Origin: Shimazuella soli
GTDB lineage: Bacteria > Bacillota > Bacilli > Thermoactinomycetales > Thermoactinomycetaceae
Assembly (NCBI RefSeq): GCF_022511585.1
Contig: NZ_JAKWBN010000003.1
Location: 310,001-374,000, forward strand
Direction of reading: 5' to 3'
DNA: 64,000 nt
In this document: positions 34,327-45,104 of the stretch, piece by piece
How positions within the stretch are numbered: position 1 is the stretch's first letter
How the letters are laid out: each line of letters begins with the position of its first letter
Translations under genes and position numbers: made by a program
The notes under the pieces: generated by a model
The model's input: only the letters and a program-made list of their open reading frames with translations
What the model was told of the DNA's origin: nothing
Database searches by the model: none

Positions 34327-35448
34327 ATGAGTCCAGAAGCATTTGAGAAACCAATTGGGTTTCAAGATGTTCCACCAAAGCTTGCTAGAAAAAAGCGAGA
34401 AATAGAGTCGCGTTTATCACATGTATTTTCCAGTTGGGGTTATCAAGAAGTGATGACACCGATGTTAGAATATGCGGAAACAGTAGGACGTGCAAGTGCA
34501 ATTTCGGAAGATAAGATGTTTCGTTTAATTGGACAGGAACGAGCGATGTTGATTCTCCGGCCAGACCAGACTGCCCCTATCGCTCGAATGGTAAATTCTT
34601 TACTACAACACGAAGCCCTGCCTCTGCGCTTGTTTTATCATGCAAGTGTTTTTCGGACCCAAGAATATGCGGCTGGCCGTCGTGCCGAACTTTATCAATC
34701 AGGCGTGGAGTTAATAGGGGAGCCGGGAGTTAAAGCAGATGCCGAATTATTAGCTTTAGCTATAACGGCTTTGCAGGCTTGCCAAACTTCTTCTTTCCGC
34801 TTAGTTGTAGGGCATGTGGAGTTACTTAGAGGCTTATTAGAATCTATTTGCCCATCAGAGGAGCAAAGAGCACAATTGACCGATTTTCTGATCCACCGTG
34901 ACTATGTTGGATTTGAAGCGTTATTGCAGCAGTTAGAAGATAAAGAAGCTGTAGCAGATATTTTGCAGCTTTGTAGAGGATTGGATCACAAAGAGTATTT
35001 AGAGCCTCTTTTGTCTCACTCGTCCAATCGTGTTGTAAAAGCAGCAAAACAGCTCATTCGTATTTGGGATATTTTAGAAGACTACGGTTATGAATCTTAT
35101 TTGACTGTAGATATACGTTTACTGGGCAATATCAATTACTATACAGGGATGTATTTAGAAGGATTTGCGGATGGAGTTGGCTTTGCCATATTAAGTGGAG
35201 GCAGATATGATCAACTTTATGAACAGTTTGGCAGGCCGCTGCCAGCTACAGGTTTTGCCTTTCGGATGAATAACTTAATCGAAACTTGTAACATCGAGTG
35301 CATGGAACCAAAGAAAACGACGCTGTTCTATCCTAAGTTACAGCGAAAAGCAGCAATAGCAAAATCCAAAGAACTAAGGGAACTAGGATATACGGTGGTA
35401 CTTCAGATAGACGATACACAGACAGATATCGTATGGAGGGAAGAATAG
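34327..35448 (+). CDS. hisZ: ATP phosphoribosyltransferase regulatory subunit
   Basis: Histidyl-tRNA synthetase-like protein without synthetase function; with short-form HisG it makes the active, histidine-inhibited first enzyme of the pathway. 373 aa, HisRS catalytic-core motifs G-F-Q-D-V-P-P, motif 2 F-Y-H-A-S-V-F-R, and G-G-R-Y-D-Q-L. No anticodon-binding domain. First gene of an eight-gene his operon. No T-box or clear attenuator was seen in 34150-34326. Confidence 0.95.
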   Translation: MSPEAFEKPIGFQDVPPKLARKKREIESRLSHVFSSWGYQEVMTPMLEYAETVGRASAISEDKMFRLIGQERAMLILRPDQTAPIARMVNSLLQHEALPLRLFYHASVFRTQEYAAGRRAELYQSGVELIGEPGVKADAELLALAITALQACQTSSFRLVVGHVELLRGLLESICPSEEQRAQLTDFLIHRDYVGFEALLQQLEDKEAVADILQLCRGLDHKEYLEPLLSHSSNRVVKAAKQLIRIWDILEDYGYESYLTVDIRLLGNINYYTGMYLEGFADGVGFAILSGGRYDQLYEQFGRPLPATGFAFRMNNLIETCNIECMEPKKTTLFYPKLQRKAAIAKSKELRELGYTVVLQIDDTQTDIVWREE

Positions 35449-36087
35449 GTGGAGCTTTTAACGATTGCCATGCCAAAAGGGAGAATTTTTGAAGAAGCAT
35501 TAGCAATACTTGCAGATGCTGGTATTCCTGTGCCTGATGATCTAACAAAAGAAACACGCAAGCTGATCTTGACAGCTCCTGAAGCTCAGCTTGCTTTCTT
35601 TTTAGCCAAACCGATGGATGTAGCAACTTATGTAGAGTATGGTGTAGCGGATCTAGGGATCGTTGGTAAAGATGTTTTATTGGAAGAATCGAGAAATGTT
35701 TACGAATTACTAGATTTGCAGATTAGTCCATGCCGTGTATCCGTTGCTGGTCTTCCTGATAAAGATACAGTGAATGGTCGGATTGCTACGAAATACCCAT
35801 CCATTGCGGAAAAATACTTTCGTGGCATCGGTGAGCAAGTCGAAGTAGTCAAACTAAACGGTTCTATCGAGTTGGCACCATTGATTGGATTGGCAGATCG
35901 GATTGTGGACATCGTCTCGACAGGTCAGACTCTTCGGGAAAATGGGCTTGTGGAACTAGAAACGATCACCTCTGTTACTTCTCGACTTATTGCTAATCGT
36001 GCAAGTTATCAGTTGAAATACAAACGTGTAAATCGCTTTTATGATCAATTGAAGAAGCATATCGAACGGAGGGGGAAAGTTGATTAA
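35449..36087 (+). CDS. hisG: ATP phosphoribosyltransferase, short form
   Basis: Condenses ATP and PRPP to phosphoribosyl-ATP. 212 aa, the short form lacking the regulatory domain, in agreement with hisZ directly before it. GTG start abuts the hisZ stop. Motifs M-P-K-G-R-I near the start and [14 protein letters not shown] (PRPP loop). Confidence 0.96.
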   Translation: MELLTIAMPKGRIFEEALAILADAGIPVPDDLTKETRKLILTAPEAQLAFFLAKPMDVATYVEYGVADLGIVGKDVLLEESRNVYELLDLQISPCRVSVAGLPDKDTVNGRIATKYPSIAEKYFRGIGEQVEVVKLNGSIELAPLIGLADRIVDIVSTGQTLRENGLVELETITSVTSRLIANRASYQLKYKRVNRFYDQLKKHIERRGKVD

Positions 36088-37354
36088 GATTGTTCGGGTG
36101 GATGAATGGCAGCCTAGGGAGAATCTTGTAGAGCAAAAGGGAGATATTATTTCAACTGTCCAACGCATTATTGACGAAGTTCGGATCAAAAAGGATACAG
36201 CATTATTTGCTTATACGAAAGAGTTCGATGGTGCAAACCTCGAATCTTTGCTCGTAATAGAAGAGGAAAAGCAATTTGCTATGCAGCAGGTGAATTCATC
36301 ATTTGTAGAAGCCCTTCAAACGGCAGCTGAGCGAATTCGTTTGTTTCATGAGAAGGAGAGAGATACTTCTTGGTGGAACATGGAGAAAGATGGTTCGATT
36401 TTGGGACAGCTTGTTCGGCCAATGGATCGAGTAGGGATTTATGTGCCAGGAGGAAGGGCAGCATATCCTTCTTCTGTGTTAATGAACGCCATTCCTGCTA
36501 TCGTAGCAGGTGTGGAAGATATCATAATGGTCACACCTCCTGATAAGAATGGGGTAATTCCTGCGACAACTCTTGTAGCAGCACAAGTTGCAGGGATTGA
36601 AAAAATATACAAAGTAGGCGGAGCACAGGCAATTGCAGCACTTGCATACGGGACACAGACAATTCCGAAAGTGGATAAAATTGTAGGCCCGGGAAACCAA
36701 TATGTTGCTACAGCAAAGCAATTGGTATATGGTCAAGTGGATATTGATAGTTTTGCAGGTCCAAGTGAAGTGGTGATAATCGCTGATGAGCAGGCAAATC
36801 CAGCATTTGTAGCAGCCGATTTGTTAGCACAAGCAGAACACGATCCAGAAGCGGCTGCAATGTTATTTACCCCATCAGAGGAGCTTGCTAAAAAAGTAGC
36901 AGCGGAAGTAACAAACCAGACAAAGAAGTTGGATCGAGTATCTGTTATTGAAGCATCTTTGGAGAAACATGGTGCCATTGTGCTCACTTCGGATATCAAA
37001 GAAGCATTTGCTTTATCTAATCAGGTAGCACCAGAGCACTTAGAACTGATGTTAGTTAGCCCATGGGAATATCTCAGCTATGTGCGGCATGCGGGGGCTG
37101 TGTTTCTAGGTTCGATGAGTCCAGAAACAGTAGGAGATTATATAGCTGGGCCCAGCCATGTATTGCCAACTAGTGGCACAGCTCGATTCTCCTCTGCTCT
37201 GAGTGTAGATACATTTGTGAAAAAAACGAGTCTTATTTCTTATAGTAAAGAAGCATTGCAAAGAGACAGCGAGCAAGTGATAACACTTGCGGAACAAGAA
37301 GGTTTAGGAGCACATGCGGCTTCGATTCGCATTCGGATGGAGGATGGAAAATGA
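36080..37354 (+). CDS. hisD: histidinol dehydrogenase
   Basis: Zinc enzyme oxidising histidinol to histidine in two NAD-dependent steps, 424 aa. TTG start after GGAGGGGGAAAG, overlapping hisG by 8 bases. Motifs: [15 protein letters not shown], the G-P-G-N-Q-Y-V signature, D-x-F-A-G-P-S-E and A-E-H-D-P. Typical length and order. Confidence 0.97.
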   Translation: MIKIVRVDEWQPRENLVEQKGDIISTVQRIIDEVRIKKDTALFAYTKEFDGANLESLLVIEEEKQFAMQQVNSSFVEALQTAAERIRLFHEKERDTSWWNMEKDGSILGQLVRPMDRVGIYVPGGRAAYPSSVLMNAIPAIVAGVEDIIMVTPPDKNGVIPATTLVAAQVAGIEKIYKVGGAQAIAALAYGTQTIPKVDKIVGPGNQYVATAKQLVYGQVDIDSFAGPSEVVIIADEQANPAFVAADLLAQAEHDPEAAAMLFTPSEELAKKVAAEVTNQTKKLDRVSVIEASLEKHGAIVLTSDIKEAFALSNQVAPEHLELMLVSPWEYLSYVRHAGAVFLGSMSPETVGDYIAGPSHVLPTSGTARFSSALSVDTFVKKTSLISYSKEALQRDSEQVITLAEQEGLGAHAASIRIRMEDGK

Positions 37355-37941
37355 ACAGAAGAGGACATGTGGATCGATCCACTAAAGAAACGCAAATAGA
37401 TGTAAATCTTTCTTTAGATGGAGAAGGGAAAGCTAATTTACACACTGGTGTGCCTTTTCTAGAACATATGCTGGATTTATTTGCTAAACATGGGCAATTT
37501 GATTTAGCTGTCCGGGCGATCGGTGATAATCATATTGATGATCATCATACGGTAGAAGATACAGGAATCTGTATCGGCAGGGCAATTGATCTAGCGTTAG
37601 GGGACAGGGCAGGTATTCGAAGATATGGCAATGCCTTTGTTCCAATGGATGAATCTCTGGGACAAGTGATAATTGATCTTTCAGGCAGGTCACATCTTGA
37701 ATTCCGTGCTGAATTTCCAAGTAATCGAGTAGGAAACTTTGACACTGAGCTCGTGCACGAATTTTTTTGGAAACTTGCATTGGAAAGCAAGATGAATTTA
37801 CATGTTATCCTTCATTACGGACGCAATACGCACCACATGATAGAATCACTCTTTAAGGCGTTGGGACGAGCTTTGCATGAGGCCACGAGAATTGATCCAA
37901 GTATCAAAGGTGTTCCTTCTTCTAAGGGGGTATTAGGGTGA
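37351..37941 (+). CDS. hisB: imidazoleglycerol-phosphate dehydratase
   Basis: 196 aa, Mn-dependent; dehydration of IGP. Single-function form without the phosphatase domain. Signatures H-N-I-D-D-H-H-T-V-E-D-like (N-H-I-D-D-H-H-T-V-E-D-T) and D-L-S-G-R-S-H-L. ATGA overlap with hisD. Confidence 0.97.
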   Translation: MNRRGHVDRSTKETQIDVNLSLDGEGKANLHTGVPFLEHMLDLFAKHGQFDLAVRAIGDNHIDDHHTVEDTGICIGRAIDLALGDRAGIRRYGNAFVPMDESLGQVIIDLSGRSHLEFRAEFPSNRVGNFDTELVHEFFWKLALESKMNLHVILHYGRNTHHMIESLFKALGRALHEATRIDPSIKGVPSSKGVLG

Positions 37942-38540
37942 TAGCGATTATTGATTATGGCATGGGGAATCTATTTAGCCTTAGTCAAGCCTTACAAAGA
38001 TTGGATCATGAATATGTAATCACAGACGATATGGATACTATACAACAAGCGGATAAGCTAATTCTTCCTGGAGTTGGGGCATTTGGCGATGCGATGGAAG
38101 AGTTGAGTAAACGTAAATTGACAAATCTTATTGTGGAGGAAGCTATACAAGGTAAACCTTTACTAGGTATTTGTTTAGGAATGCAGTTACTCTTTACTAG
38201 CAGTGATGAACATGGATATTATAGTGGATTAAATTTATTATCTGGTCAAGTAGAAAAATTGAATATGGACTTGCCGATTCCACATATGGGTTGGAATTGG
38301 TTATCTTTCCGTCACCCCCATCCTCTGTTTCGCAGCCTCGAAGAAGGACATGTCTATTTTGTTCACTCCTATCATGTGAAGGCGACAAATTCGGAAGATG
38401 TGATCGCAACAACCGACTATAGTGAAGATATCACCGCTATTGTAGCTCGTAAAAATGTTATTGGTATGCAGTTTCACCCTGAAAAAAGCGGTCAACTTGG
38501 TATGCAGCTCCTCCATCAATTTGCAGAGGGGAGAATATAA
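37938..38540 (+). CDS. hisH: imidazole glycerol phosphate synthase, glutaminase subunit
   Basis: Class I amidotransferase that feeds ammonia to HisF, 200 aa. Y-G-M-G-N-L, nucleophile Cys in G-I-C-L-G-M-Q-L-L, and Q-F-H-P-E-K-S near the end. GTG start within the hisB stop overlap. Confidence 0.96.
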   Translation: MIAIIDYGMGNLFSLSQALQRLDHEYVITDDMDTIQQADKLILPGVGAFGDAMEELSKRKLTNLIVEEAIQGKPLLGICLGMQLLFTSSDEHGYYSGLNLLSGQVEKLNMDLPIPHMGWNWLSFRHPHPLFRSLEEGHVYFVHSYHVKATNSEDVIATTDYSEDITAIVARKNVIGMQFHPEKSGQLGMQLLHQFAEGRI

Positions 38541-38541
38541 A

Positions 38542-39273
38542 ATGGGATTTACCATCTATCCAGCAATTGATATTCGCGATGGAAAATGTGTAAGGCTGAT
38601 TCAAGGAGATTATAATCAAGAGACTATTTTTCATGATTCGCCACTTGAAATGGCGAAAAAATGGGTTATAGAGGGAGCATCCTGGCTTCACTTGGTAGAT
38701 TTAGATGGAGCGCGTTCAGGTGAATTGACAAACAGTGGAGTGATTGCGTCCATTGCCAAGGAATCTGGTGTATCGGTTCAAGTTGGTGGTGGTGTTCGTG
38801 ATTTGGAACGTTTGGAATATCTTCTGTCCTTAGGCGTGAAGCGCGTGATTATTGGTTCAGCCGCTATTGATAATCCAACGTTTGTAAAAGAAGCACTAGC
38901 CAAATATGGGAAACAAATTGCAATAGGGTTAGATGCGAGGGATGGATATGTTGCCACACATGGATGGCTGAACCAAGGAACAACTACAGCGGTTGAGTTA
39001 GCCAAACAGATGGCCGATTATGGAGCTACCACTTTTATTGTTACCGATATTGCAAAAGATGGATTACTCTCTGGCGTAAATAGTGATATTGCAATACAGA
39101 TAGCCAAATCATCAGGTGGACAAGTCATTGCATCAGGTGGAGTAGCAACAACAAAAGATATCGAGCAGCTAAAATCATTAGAAGCCCAAGGTATTACAGG
39201 AGTTATTGTAGGAAAAGCATTATATACTGGTGCAGTGAAACTAGCTGACGTGCTAGGGGAGGTAAACCGATGA
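38542..39273 (+). CDS. hisA: ProFAR isomerase
   Basis: (beta/alpha)8 isomerase of the fourth step, 243 aa. ATG 38542 follows GAGGGGAGA; the earlier in-frame ATG at 38455 lies inside hisH. Catalytic Asp in [10 protein letters not shown], second Asp in [15 protein letters not shown] is the phosphate loop. Confidence 0.97.
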   Translation: MGFTIYPAIDIRDGKCVRLIQGDYNQETIFHDSPLEMAKKWVIEGASWLHLVDLDGARSGELTNSGVIASIAKESGVSVQVGGGVRDLERLEYLLSLGVKRVIIGSAAIDNPTFVKEALAKYGKQIAIGLDARDGYVATHGWLNQGTTTAVELAKQMADYGATTFIVTDIAKDGLLSGVNSDIAIQIAKSSGGQVIASGGVATTKDIEQLKSLEAQGITGVIVGKALYTGAVKLADVLGEVNR

Positions 39274-40043
39274 TTACCAAGCGCATTATTCCTTGTTTGG
39301 ATGTAAAAGATGGCCGGGTGGTAAAAGGAGTCTCCTTTGTTGGCTTACGAGATGCTGGCGATCCTGTTGAACTGGCATCGCTGTATGATCAAACTGGCGC
39401 AGATGAACTCGTATTTCTAGATATTTCGGCTTCCCATGAAGGCAGAAAGACGATGATCGATGTGGTGCGCCTTGCAGCAAGTAAATTAACGATCCCTTTC
39501 ACAGTAGGTGGCGGTATTCGCAGTGTAGAGGATATGACAAAGATATTGAGAGCAGGAGCAGATAAGGTTTCGCTCAATACTGCTGCGGTATTAAATCCGG
39601 AGCTTATTCAAGAGGGCGCACGCCGCTTTGGAGCTCAGTGTATTGTAGTGGCAATAGATGCTAAGTATGATGCTAAAGAGGATATTTGGTTTGTGTATAC
39701 ACATGGAGGCCGGGAACGAACAGATTGGAACGTACTAGATTGGGCAAAGCACGTAGTGGAGCTAGGTGCAGGGGAGATTTTGCTGACGAGTATGGATCAA
39801 GATGGACAAAAAAATGGTTTTGACCTGTCGTTAGTTCGCGCTGTATCAGATGCTGTTACTGTACCAGTCATCGCATCAGGTGGAGCGGGCAGTGCAGAGG
39901 ATTTTGTCGAAGTGTTTACCAAAACCAAAACATCAGCCGCACTTGCAGCTTCGATCTTTCACTATGAAGAAGTAGACATTATGGAAGTAAAAGCATTATT
40001 ACGTGAAAGAGGAGAAGAAGTCAGATGGATATCAACGAGATAA
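39270..40043 (+). CDS. hisF: imidazole glycerol phosphate synthase, cyclase subunit
   Basis: Cyclase partner of HisH, 257 aa. [22 protein letters not shown], and T-S-M-D-Q-D-G with the catalytic acids. Homologous half-barrel repeats shared with HisA. ATGA overlap with hisA; overlaps hisI by 19 bases. Confidence 0.97.
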   Translation: MITKRIIPCLDVKDGRVVKGVSFVGLRDAGDPVELASLYDQTGADELVFLDISASHEGRKTMIDVVRLAASKLTIPFTVGGGIRSVEDMTKILRAGADKVSLNTAAVLNPELIQEGARRFGAQCIVVAIDAKYDAKEDIWFVYTHGGRERTDWNVLDWAKHVVELGAGEILLTSMDQDGQKNGFDLSLVRAVSDAVTVPVIASGGAGSAEDFVEVFTKTKTSAALAASIFHYEEVDIMEVKALLRERGEEVRWISTR

Positions 40044-40648
40044 AATGGGATACAGATGGACTTGTACCTGTTATTATCCAACACGCAGAAAGCAAACAAG
40101 TGCTTACCCTTGCTTACATGAATAGAGAAGCATATCAAAAGACACTAGAGTTAAGAGAAACATGGTTATACAGCAGGTCTCGCCAAGAACTGTGGCATAA
40201 AGGAGCTACTTCTGGTCATACACAAAAAGTAGTGGATATTTCTTATGATTGTGATCAGGATGCTATTTTATTGAGTGTTATTCCAAATGGTCCTGCGTGT
40301 CATACTGGTAGTACAAGCTGTTTTGAAGGAGCTGAAGAAATGCAAACACCGCCAAGTCAAGTGTTGATAGACTTAGAAGCCTTAATAGCTGACCGCCATG
40401 AGAAACTGCCTGAAGGTTCCTATACTACTTATCTATTTTCAAAAGGCGTAGATAAGATCGGGAAAAAAATTGGTGAAGAATCAGCAGAAGTCATTATTGC
40501 AGCAAAAAATAACTCCAAAGAAGAATTGAGATATGAAGCAGCAGATTTAATATATCATTTGATGGTGCTCTTGCAAAATCAAGGAGTTCCTATGAATGAA
40601 ATCTATGATGAATTAGCTAGCAGATATATTGGTAGAACGAGCAAATAA
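40025..40648 (+). CDS. hisIE: bifunctional PR-AMP cyclohydrolase / PR-ATP pyrophosphatase
   Basis: Steps two and three in one 207-aa chain. HisI domain (1-115) with [16 protein letters not shown] and the zinc site D-C-D-Q-D, C-H-T-G; HisE domain (about 118-205) with [14 protein letters not shown] and [10 protein letters not shown]. Last gene of the operon. hisC and the histidinol-phosphatase gene are not in it. Confidence 0.96.
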   Translation: MDINEIKWDTDGLVPVIIQHAESKQVLTLAYMNREAYQKTLELRETWLYSRSRQELWHKGATSGHTQKVVDISYDCDQDAILLSVIPNGPACHTGSTSCFEGAEEMQTPPSQVLIDLEALIADRHEKLPEGSYTTYLFSKGVDKIGKKIGEESAEVIIAAKNNSKEELRYEAADLIYHLMVLLQNQGVPMNEIYDELASRYIGRTSK

Positions 40649-40654
40649 TAGAGA

Positions 40655-40688
40655 AGCGATCCTTATTTAAGTATAGGGATCGTTTTTT
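40655..40688 (+). terminator. terminator of the his operon
   Basis: GCGATCCTTA / TAGGGATCGT with loop tttaag, then six T. Confidence 0.85.
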
Positions 40689-40744
40689 AGTTTGATAGAG
40701 AATATATCCGAGATAATTTTTTACAGAGCGTTCTATTAAAACAA

Positions 40745-40784
40745 TTGAATAAATATGAATTAATATGTATAATAATTCATTATA
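40745..40784 (+). promoter_or_regulatory. arg operon promoter with ARG boxes
   Basis: TTGAAT (40745-40750), 17 bases, TATAAT (40768-40773). TATGAATTAATATGTATA and TGTATAATAATTCATTA cover the promoter and fit the ArgR/AhrC box pattern (weakly palindromic TNTGAATWWWWATTCANA). Arginine repression is the expected effect. Confidence 0.7.
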
Positions 40785-40807
40785 GAGTGTGTTGTTAGGA
40801 GTGAAGG

Positions 40808-41839
40808 TTGGTGAAAGTAGCTGTTGTAGGTGCTTCGGGATATGGCGGGGTAGAATTGATCCGCTTATTGGAGCAACATCCCTATTTTGAAATAGGGGCA
40901 GTGTTTTCTTCTTCGCAGCCGGGAGAGAGGTTAAGTTCCGTTTATCCGCATCTGGAGTCATCACTTATTTTTGAAGAATTGAGTGTAGACAGCATGTGTG
41001 ACGGGATAGAAGTTGTCTTTTTTGCTACTCCTCCAGGTGTGAGCAGCAGGTGGATTCCGGAGCTATTAGAGCGTGGAATCTGTGCGATAGACCTTTCTGG
41101 AGATTTTCGTTTAGCTGATCCAAAGGTATATGAGAGTTGGTATCAAAAACCAGCAGCATCGAGTGATTATCTCGATCAAGCAGTATACGGGCTCAGTGAG
41201 TGGTTTCAAAATGATTTGCGACATGCCCGGCTTATATCAAATCCGGGATGTTATCCAACAGCTACTTTGTTGGCATTGGCGCCACTTCTTCAAGAGAAGA
41301 TAATAGATCCCGCTTCCATTATTATCGATGCTAAATCAGGGGTAACTGGAGCCGGACGAAGCGTACATCAAGGAATGTTGTTTAGTGAAATAAATGAAAA
41401 TGTTCGTCCTTACAAAGTAGATAGGCATCAACATGTACCCGAAATTGAACAGTATGCGAGTCTTTTTGCGGAAACTGAAGTAGCAGTGAGTTTTGTTCCT
41501 CAACAAGTACCGATGAGTAGAGGAATTCTGGTCAGTATTTATGCGGGCAATATGAATAATTATACAAATAGAGATTTGTATAACCTTTACCATTCAGCAT
41601 ATGAGCAAGCTCCTTTTGTCCGAATCAGAGGGCAGCAATGGCCGGAAACGAAGTTTGTGCAAGGGAGTAATTATTGTGATCTCGGTTTTCATGTAGGTGC
41701 ACGAACAGGACGCATTATTTTATTATCTGCGATCGATAACTTGATGAAGGGAGCCGCAGGGCAAGCAATCCAAAATGCCAACATTCGCTTTGGGTTTCCT
41801 GAGACGGCTGGCCTCTTGTTTTCACCCCTTTACCCATAA
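40808..41839 (+). CDS. argC: N-acetyl-gamma-glutamyl-phosphate reductase
   Basis: Third step of ornithine synthesis, 343 aa. G-A-S-G-Y-G-G-V-E-L nucleotide loop, catalytic Cys in S-N-P-G-C-Y-P-T, and G-A-G-R-S. TTG 40808 and GTG 40811 both fit AGGAG at 40797-40801. First gene of argCJBDF, after the ARG-box promoter. Confidence 0.97.
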   Translation: MVKVAVVGASGYGGVELIRLLEQHPYFEIGAVFSSSQPGERLSSVYPHLESSLIFEELSVDSMCDGIEVVFFATPPGVSSRWIPELLERGICAIDLSGDFRLADPKVYESWYQKPAASSDYLDQAVYGLSEWFQNDLRHARLISNPGCYPTATLLALAPLLQEKIIDPASIIIDAKSGVTGAGRSVHQGMLFSEINENVRPYKVDRHQHVPEIEQYASLFAETEVAVSFVPQQVPMSRGILVSIYAGNMNNYTNRDLYNLYHSAYEQAPFVRIRGQQWPETKFVQGSNYCDLGFHVGARTGRIILLSAIDNLMKGAAGQAIQNANIRFGFPETAGLLFSPLYP

Positions 41840-41882
41840 TCAATAAACCAAAGGAAAATCAAAGATGAGGAGTGATAGGAAG

Positions 41883-43115
41883 ATGAGTCTAGCAGTCCCA
41901 GCCTGTTTTTTTCAAATAATAGATCAAGCGAGTATTACCTCTCCTAAAGGCTTTGTATCAGCAGGTATTCATGTTGGGATACGCAAACGGAAACGGGATT
42001 TAGGGGTACTTATTTGTACCGTTCCAGCTACAGCTGCCGCGGTTTATACGACGAACGCTTTTCAAGCTGCTCCACTGAAAATTTCCCAAGAAAATATCAA
42101 CAAAGAAGGAAAACTGCAAGCAATTGTGGTCAACAGCGGAGTTGCCAATGCTTGTACTGGAGAACGCGGGATAGAAGATGCAAAGGCCATTGCCTCACAA
42201 GCGGCACAGCTTTTGGAAATCCCTGCACACTATGTAGGGGTCGCTTCTACTGGTGTTATCGGACAGTATTTACCGATGGACAAATTGACATCTGGTTTAG
42301 AAAAAGTCATCCCGACTGCGAATGAAGCAGGTGGATATGACTTTGCAGAAGCCATTTTAACGACGGATACCTTCACCAAACAAGTTCAAGTCAAATTACA
42401 AGTAGATGGGAAGGAAGTAACCATTGCAGGTGCGGCAAAAGGATCTGGGATGATTCACCCTAATATGGCTACCATGCTGGGCTTTATTACTACCGATGCA
42501 GCGATTGAGTCCAATCACCTCCAATTGCTGTTGAAGGAAACAACAGATAAAACATTCAACATGATCACAGTGGATGGTGATTGCAGTACAAATGACAGCG
42601 TGTTTGTGATGGCAAGTGGACTTGCTGGAAATGAATCACTGAATCCACAACATGCCGATTGGGATGCTTTTCAAGCAGCTTTCACTTATGTATGTCAAGA
42701 GTTAGCAAAGAAAATCGCCAAAGATGGCGAAGGTGCAACTCGTTTGATTGAAGTAGAAGTAACAGGAGCTTCTAGCAGGCAAATGGCACGGAAAGTTGCG
42801 AAAGCAATCGTTGGTTCCAATCTTGTAAAATCAGCGGTTTTTGGTGCTGATGCAAATTGGGGGCGAATTTTGTGTGCAGCGGGATACGGGGAGCCTTTAT
42901 TGCGTCCTGAACAAGTTCAAGTGAAATTAGGAACGGTTGCGGTTGTGGACAAAGGGCTGCCTGTTCCCTTCGATGAAACAAAAGCATCCGAAATATTAAA
43001 CCAAGAAAAAGTGGATATTCACATCAATCTTCAACAGGGAGCATATCAAGCGGTTGCGTGGGGTTGTGACCTCACCTACGACTACGTGAAGATCAATGCA
43101 AGTTATCGTACTTAG
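41883..43115 (+). CDS. argJ: bifunctional ornithine acetyltransferase / NAG synthase
   Basis: Recycles the acetyl group from N-acetylornithine to glutamate, making the acetyl cycle self-sustaining. 410 aa from ATG 41883 (GAGGAG upstream). Autocleavage site in H-P-N-M-A-T-M-L-G-F, with Thr the nucleophile of the beta chain. G-V-A-S-T-G-V-I-G present. No argA is needed if the enzyme is bifunctional. Confidence 0.96.
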   Translation: MSLAVPACFFQIIDQASITSPKGFVSAGIHVGIRKRKRDLGVLICTVPATAAAVYTTNAFQAAPLKISQENINKEGKLQAIVVNSGVANACTGERGIEDAKAIASQAAQLLEIPAHYVGVASTGVIGQYLPMDKLTSGLEKVIPTANEAGGYDFAEAILTTDTFTKQVQVKLQVDGKEVTIAGAAKGSGMIHPNMATMLGFITTDAAIESNHLQLLLKETTDKTFNMITVDGDCSTNDSVFVMASGLAGNESLNPQHADWDAFQAAFTYVCQELAKKIAKDGEGATRLIEVEVTGASSRQMARKVAKAIVGSNLVKSAVFGADANWGRILCAAGYGEPLLRPEQVQVKLGTVAVVDKGLPVPFDETKASEILNQEKVDIHINLQQGAYQAVAWGCDLTYDYVKINASYRT

Positions 43116-43130
43116 ATAGGAGGGTCACTT

Positions 43131-43928
43131 TTGTCTCGAGTGATTGTGATCAAAATTGGAGGAAGTGTGTTAACTGATCTGCATCCTAACTTTTTTGCCG
43201 CTTGTGCCGAATTAAAAAACCAAGGGTATTCTCTTGTAATCGTACATGGCGGTGGACCCCTAGTTTCATCTTGGGCACAAAAAACAGGAAAAGAATCGAC
43301 CTTTATAAATGGTTACCGGGTCACCGACCATGAGATGCTCACCATTGCGGAGATGGTATTAGCAGGAACAGTCAATAAACGAATGGTAAGTAAACTCCAT
43401 GCAACTGGTTTATCAGCGGTTGGTCTAAGCGGTGTAGATTTGCAGTTAATACAGGCAAAACAACATGATCCCTATATGGGTTATGTTGGAGACGTGACAG
43501 AAGTAAATAACGCTGTCCTGCACACTATTTTACACCTTGGGTGGGTTCCAGTTATTGCTTCTCTTGGTGTTGACAGGGATGAGACTCATTACAATATCAA
43601 CGCTGATGAGGCAGCCGCCGCAATAGCGCAATCGATGAATGCAAGTCATTTGATTTTAATAAGTGATGTCGATGGAATATTTATTGGAACTGGATCAGAG
43701 CGAAAATTACTGACAGAAGCAACACCGAGTTTAATTGAGCGCTATATTGAGTCAGGTGAAATCTCTGGTGGTATGATCCCCAAAGCGCGTTCTGGAATCA
43801 AAGCATTACAAAAAGTAAAAGAAGTATGGATCGCAAATGGTTCAAAAGCATTTGCATTTGACATGCTTCATCCATTTGAAGGTACATGTCTGCGTCAGGA
43901 GGTATCGAGTCATGTCACTCTTTCCTAA
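43131..43928 (+). CDS. argB: acetylglutamate kinase
   Basis: Phosphorylates N-acetylglutamate, 265 aa. TTG start with AGGAGGG at 6 bases. K-I-G-G-S-V-L, H-G-G-G-P-L-V, Y-N-I-N-A-D-E-A-A, S-D-V-D-G-I-F, and G-G-M-I-P-K. In a cyclic pathway this kinase is often arginine-inhibited; the N-terminal helix that confers this in some species is missing. Confidence 0.97.
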   Translation: MSRVIVIKIGGSVLTDLHPNFFAACAELKNQGYSLVIVHGGGPLVSSWAQKTGKESTFINGYRVTDHEMLTIAEMVLAGTVNKRMVSKLHATGLSAVGLSGVDLQLIQAKQHDPYMGYVGDVTEVNNAVLHTILHLGWVPVIASLGVDRDETHYNINADEAAAAIAQSMNASHLILISDVDGIFIGTGSERKLLTEATPSLIERYIESGEISGGMIPKARSGIKALQKVKEVWIANGSKAFAFDMLHPFEGTCLRQEVSSHVTLS

Positions 43929-45099
43929 CTATATCAAGTATGATGTTTCATTTGTCAAAGGGGAAGGTGCTGTGCTGTGGGATGAAGCTGGCAAAACCTA
44001 TCTAGACTTTGGATCAGGGATTGGCGTTACCAACTTAGGCCATCATCACCCAGCCCTTACTCATGCACTCATACAGCAAATTCATCAACTTTGGCACGTT
44101 TCAAACTTATTTCCTATTTCTCTACAGGAAGAAGTGGCTTCCTTGCTCTGTAGACATAGTGGACTTGGGGCAGCATTTTTTTGTAACAGTGGAGCAGAAG
44201 CAAATGAAGCAGCGATCAAATTGGCACGGAAATGGGCAAAAGAAGAGAAGAAGGTCTTGGAACCAGAAATTATCACTTTTGAAGGTTCCTTTCATGGTCG
44301 GACTTTAGCAACCCTTACAGCAACTGGTCAAGAGAAGGTGAAAACTGGATTTGGTCCCCTTCCTGCTGGATTTATCACGGTGCCTTTTGAAAATATCGAT
44401 GCAGTAAAACAAGCTACGAATCCGCAAACTGCGGCAATTTTATTGGAAATGGTCAAAGGAGAAGGAGGAGTCTACCCTGCCTCTTATTCCTTTGTACAGG
44501 AGCTTGCAAACTGGTGTGAGAAAAATAACATTTTACTAATAGTGGATGAAGTACAAACCGGAATCGGGCGCACGGGAGAATGGTTTTCCTTTCAACATTA
44601 TGGCATCTGGCCAGATGTTATCACGCTGGCGAAAGGCTTGGGCAATGGATTTCCCATTGGAGCAATGCTGGCAAAAGAAGCATTAAAACCTGTTTTTCGA
44701 CCTGGAACACATGGGACGACATTTGGTGGAAATCCACTGGCGATGACGGTGGCGAAAACCGTATTGACGGAGATTGAAAATAACAACTTACTTCATGATG
44801 TAAAAGAAAAAGGTAGATATTTCTTAGAATCACTAAAGGAAGAATTATCTGATAGCGAGGCTGTCATAGCGATCAGAGGACTTGGTCTCATGATCGGAAT
44901 ACAATTATCCAAACCGGTTGCACCAATTATCAAACAGTTGTTAAAACAAGGAATCGTCACCCTGCCAGCAGGAGAAAATGTATTGCGATTGTTACCGCCA
45001 CTCGTTGTCACTTATGAACAATTGAATCAAGCTGTACATCTGATCAAAGAAGCAGTTTGCGAACCAACTCAACTTACTATCATCCAAAATGGAGGTTGA
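43912..45099 (+). CDS. argD: acetylornithine aminotransferase
   Basis: PLP-dependent class III aminotransferase, 395 aa from ATG 43912 with AGGAGG upstream, overlapping argB by 17 bases. N-S-G-A-E-A-N-E-A-A-I-K, F-H-G-R-T, V-D-E-V-Q-T-G-I-G-R-T-G, and the PLP lysine in L-A-K-G-L-G-N-G-F-P-I-G-A. Confidence 0.96.
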   Translation: MSLFPNYIKYDVSFVKGEGAVLWDEAGKTYLDFGSGIGVTNLGHHHPALTHALIQQIHQLWHVSNLFPISLQEEVASLLCRHSGLGAAFFCNSGAEANEAAIKLARKWAKEEKKVLEPEIITFEGSFHGRTLATLTATGQEKVKTGFGPLPAGFITVPFENIDAVKQATNPQTAAILLEMVKGEGGVYPASYSFVQELANWCEKNNILLIVDEVQTGIGRTGEWFSFQHYGIWPDVITLAKGLGNGFPIGAMLAKEALKPVFRPGTHGTTFGGNPLAMTVAKTVLTEIENNNLLHDVKEKGRYFLESLKEELSDSEAVIAIRGLGLMIGIQLSKPVAPIIKQLLKQGIVTLPAGENVLRLLPPLVVTYEQLNQAVHLIKEAVCEPTQLTIIQNGG

Positions 45100-45104
45100 T
45101 TTAC